Origin: Bacillus sp. EB01
GTDB taxonomy: Bacteria > Bacillota > Bacilli > Bacillales > Cytobacillaceae
DNA length: 62,019 bases
Reading direction: 5' to 3'
Assembly: GCF_000613125.1 (NCBI RefSeq)
Contig: NZ_HG964497.1
Location: 26,590-88,608 of the forward strand
Shown piece by piece: positions 61,571-62,019 of the stretch (its first letter is position 1; every line of letters starts with the position of its first letter). Both the position numbers and the translations under genes were made by a program. Below the pieces are notes generated by a model that was not told where the DNA came from, ran no database searches, and was given only the letters and a program-made list of their open reading frames with translations.

Positions 61571-62019
61571 CTATTTCGCAGCAGATACAATTTCATGAAT
61601 GGATTGAACAAGATAATCAATATCTTCCTTGGTATGAACCTCAGTTACACAAAACAAAGCTGCCTGGCCAAACTCAGGGAACTCCTGTGAAAGATCCTTT
61701 CCTCCAAAAACTTTCCTCTCTATCAATTGTTGATTAATCTCACTAACTTGAAGGCCAGTATTATTAAAATCTACAATGAATTCTTTAAAAAATGGCGACA
61801 CAAGACGGGATCCTTTAATACCCTCAATCTGATTTAATTGCTGGACTGCATACTGGCTATTTTGCATGATCGTTTGCCCAACTTCCTCAATGCCATCAGG
61901 CCCCAGCAAAGCTAAATATACGCCCGCTGTTATCCCCCATAGTGCGGTCTGGGTGCCTACCGATTCCTTTCCATTTTCCCTTTTCGCAAAAGATGTACGG
62001 TCGTAGGCGACATCTCCAA
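61571..62019 (-). CDS. GcvPA-like protein, C-terminal part (cut by window end)
   Basis: The last about 149 residues of a GcvPA-like PLP-fold subunit. The stop is at 61571; the reading frame is open to the window edge. C-terminal domain typical of the family (FKEFIVDF, KVFGGKDLSQEFPEF, CVTEVHTKEDIDYLV). The segment before it reads AKRENGKESVGTQTALWG, where true GcvPA has a conserved (T)SNIC-NQAL stretch, so the change is in the same direction as in the GcvPB-like partner. 15 bp before that gene. Confidence 0.8.
   Translation of the reverse strand, partial: GDVAYDRTSFAKRENGKESVGTQTALWGITAGVYLALLGPDGIEEVGQTIMQNSQYAVQQLNQIEGIKGSRLVSPFFKEFIVDFNNTGLQVSEINQQLIERKVFGGKDLSQEFPEFGQAALFCVTEVHTKEDIDYLVQSIHEIVSAAK

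Noticed and set aside
59981-62019. Ordinary glycine cleavage system annotation
   Set aside because: Several signature loops of GcvPB and GcvPA are altered and no gcvT or gcvH is nearby, so calling it glycine decarboxylase would be unsafe.

Overview
The window looks like chromosomal DNA of a spore-former-type Bacillaceae (Bacillus sensu lato; genus not determinable by reading). Pointers are AGGAGG-type ribosome binding sites, frequent TTG/GTG starts, moderately AT-rich sequence, ABC sugar importers encoded without an ATPase (so presumably served by an MsmX-like shared ATPase), a YfmQ-like protein, secreted proteins with C-terminal FIMAH-like helical domains, and thioredoxin-coupled arsenate reductase. 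I saw no rRNA, tRNA, transposase, prophage or CRISPR array.

Layout. 0-10.4 kb: an arsR-arsB-arsC operon, a SulP anion transporter, a universal stress protein, a GNAT acetyltransferase pseudogene (one stop plus one frameshift), small membrane proteins, an ATP-pyrophosphatase (Dph6-like), a marR-MFS efflux pair and a DegV protein. 10.4-36.8 kb: a glycan-utilisation locus with GH1, GH20, a GH67/DUF4838-like protein, a six-hairpin glycosidase-like protein, an SGNH esterase, NagA, a DapA-family aldolase, a zinc alcohol dehydrogenase, an epimerase, three Gfo/Idh/MocA oxidoreductases, two FAD oxidoreductases, a GNAT protein, a YesL-like membrane protein and an ABC importer. In the middle sits a divergent regulator with a degenerate GGDEF-like palm domain fused to a winged helix. 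Four upstream regions share the motif TTAAAGAC-N8-GACTTGTC or a close variant; at three of them the -35 box lies inside the motif. This suggests one local regulon. 37.1-40.1 and 49.7-51.9 kb hold two paralogous secreted beta-propeller proteins.

40.3-48.4 kb: an IclR-led operon (IclR, CapA-like, M20 carbamoyl-amidohydrolase, PyrK-like, PyrD-like, allantoinase/dihydroorotase-like) next to an MFS transporter. Both promoters carry the same IclR-type palindrome. The enzyme order matches reductive catabolism of orotate (or a related pyrimidine or hydantoin) to a carbamoyl amino acid and then the amino acid, rather than pyrimidine biosynthesis. 48.6-56.4 kb: a nitroreductase, ahpC-ahpF and small hypothetical genes. 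56.8-62.0 kb: a second ABC sugar importer whose operon begins with GcvPA-like and GcvPB-like proteins that have lost many signature residues of glycine decarboxylase.

A cross-cutting observation is a set of five intergenic tandem repeats with unrelated or loosely related sequences but the same 51-53 bp period (about five helical turns), ranging from 2 to 12 copies. In at least some of them each unit carries two palindromic boxes roughly half a unit apart. The 12-copy array lies inside the ABC importer operon.
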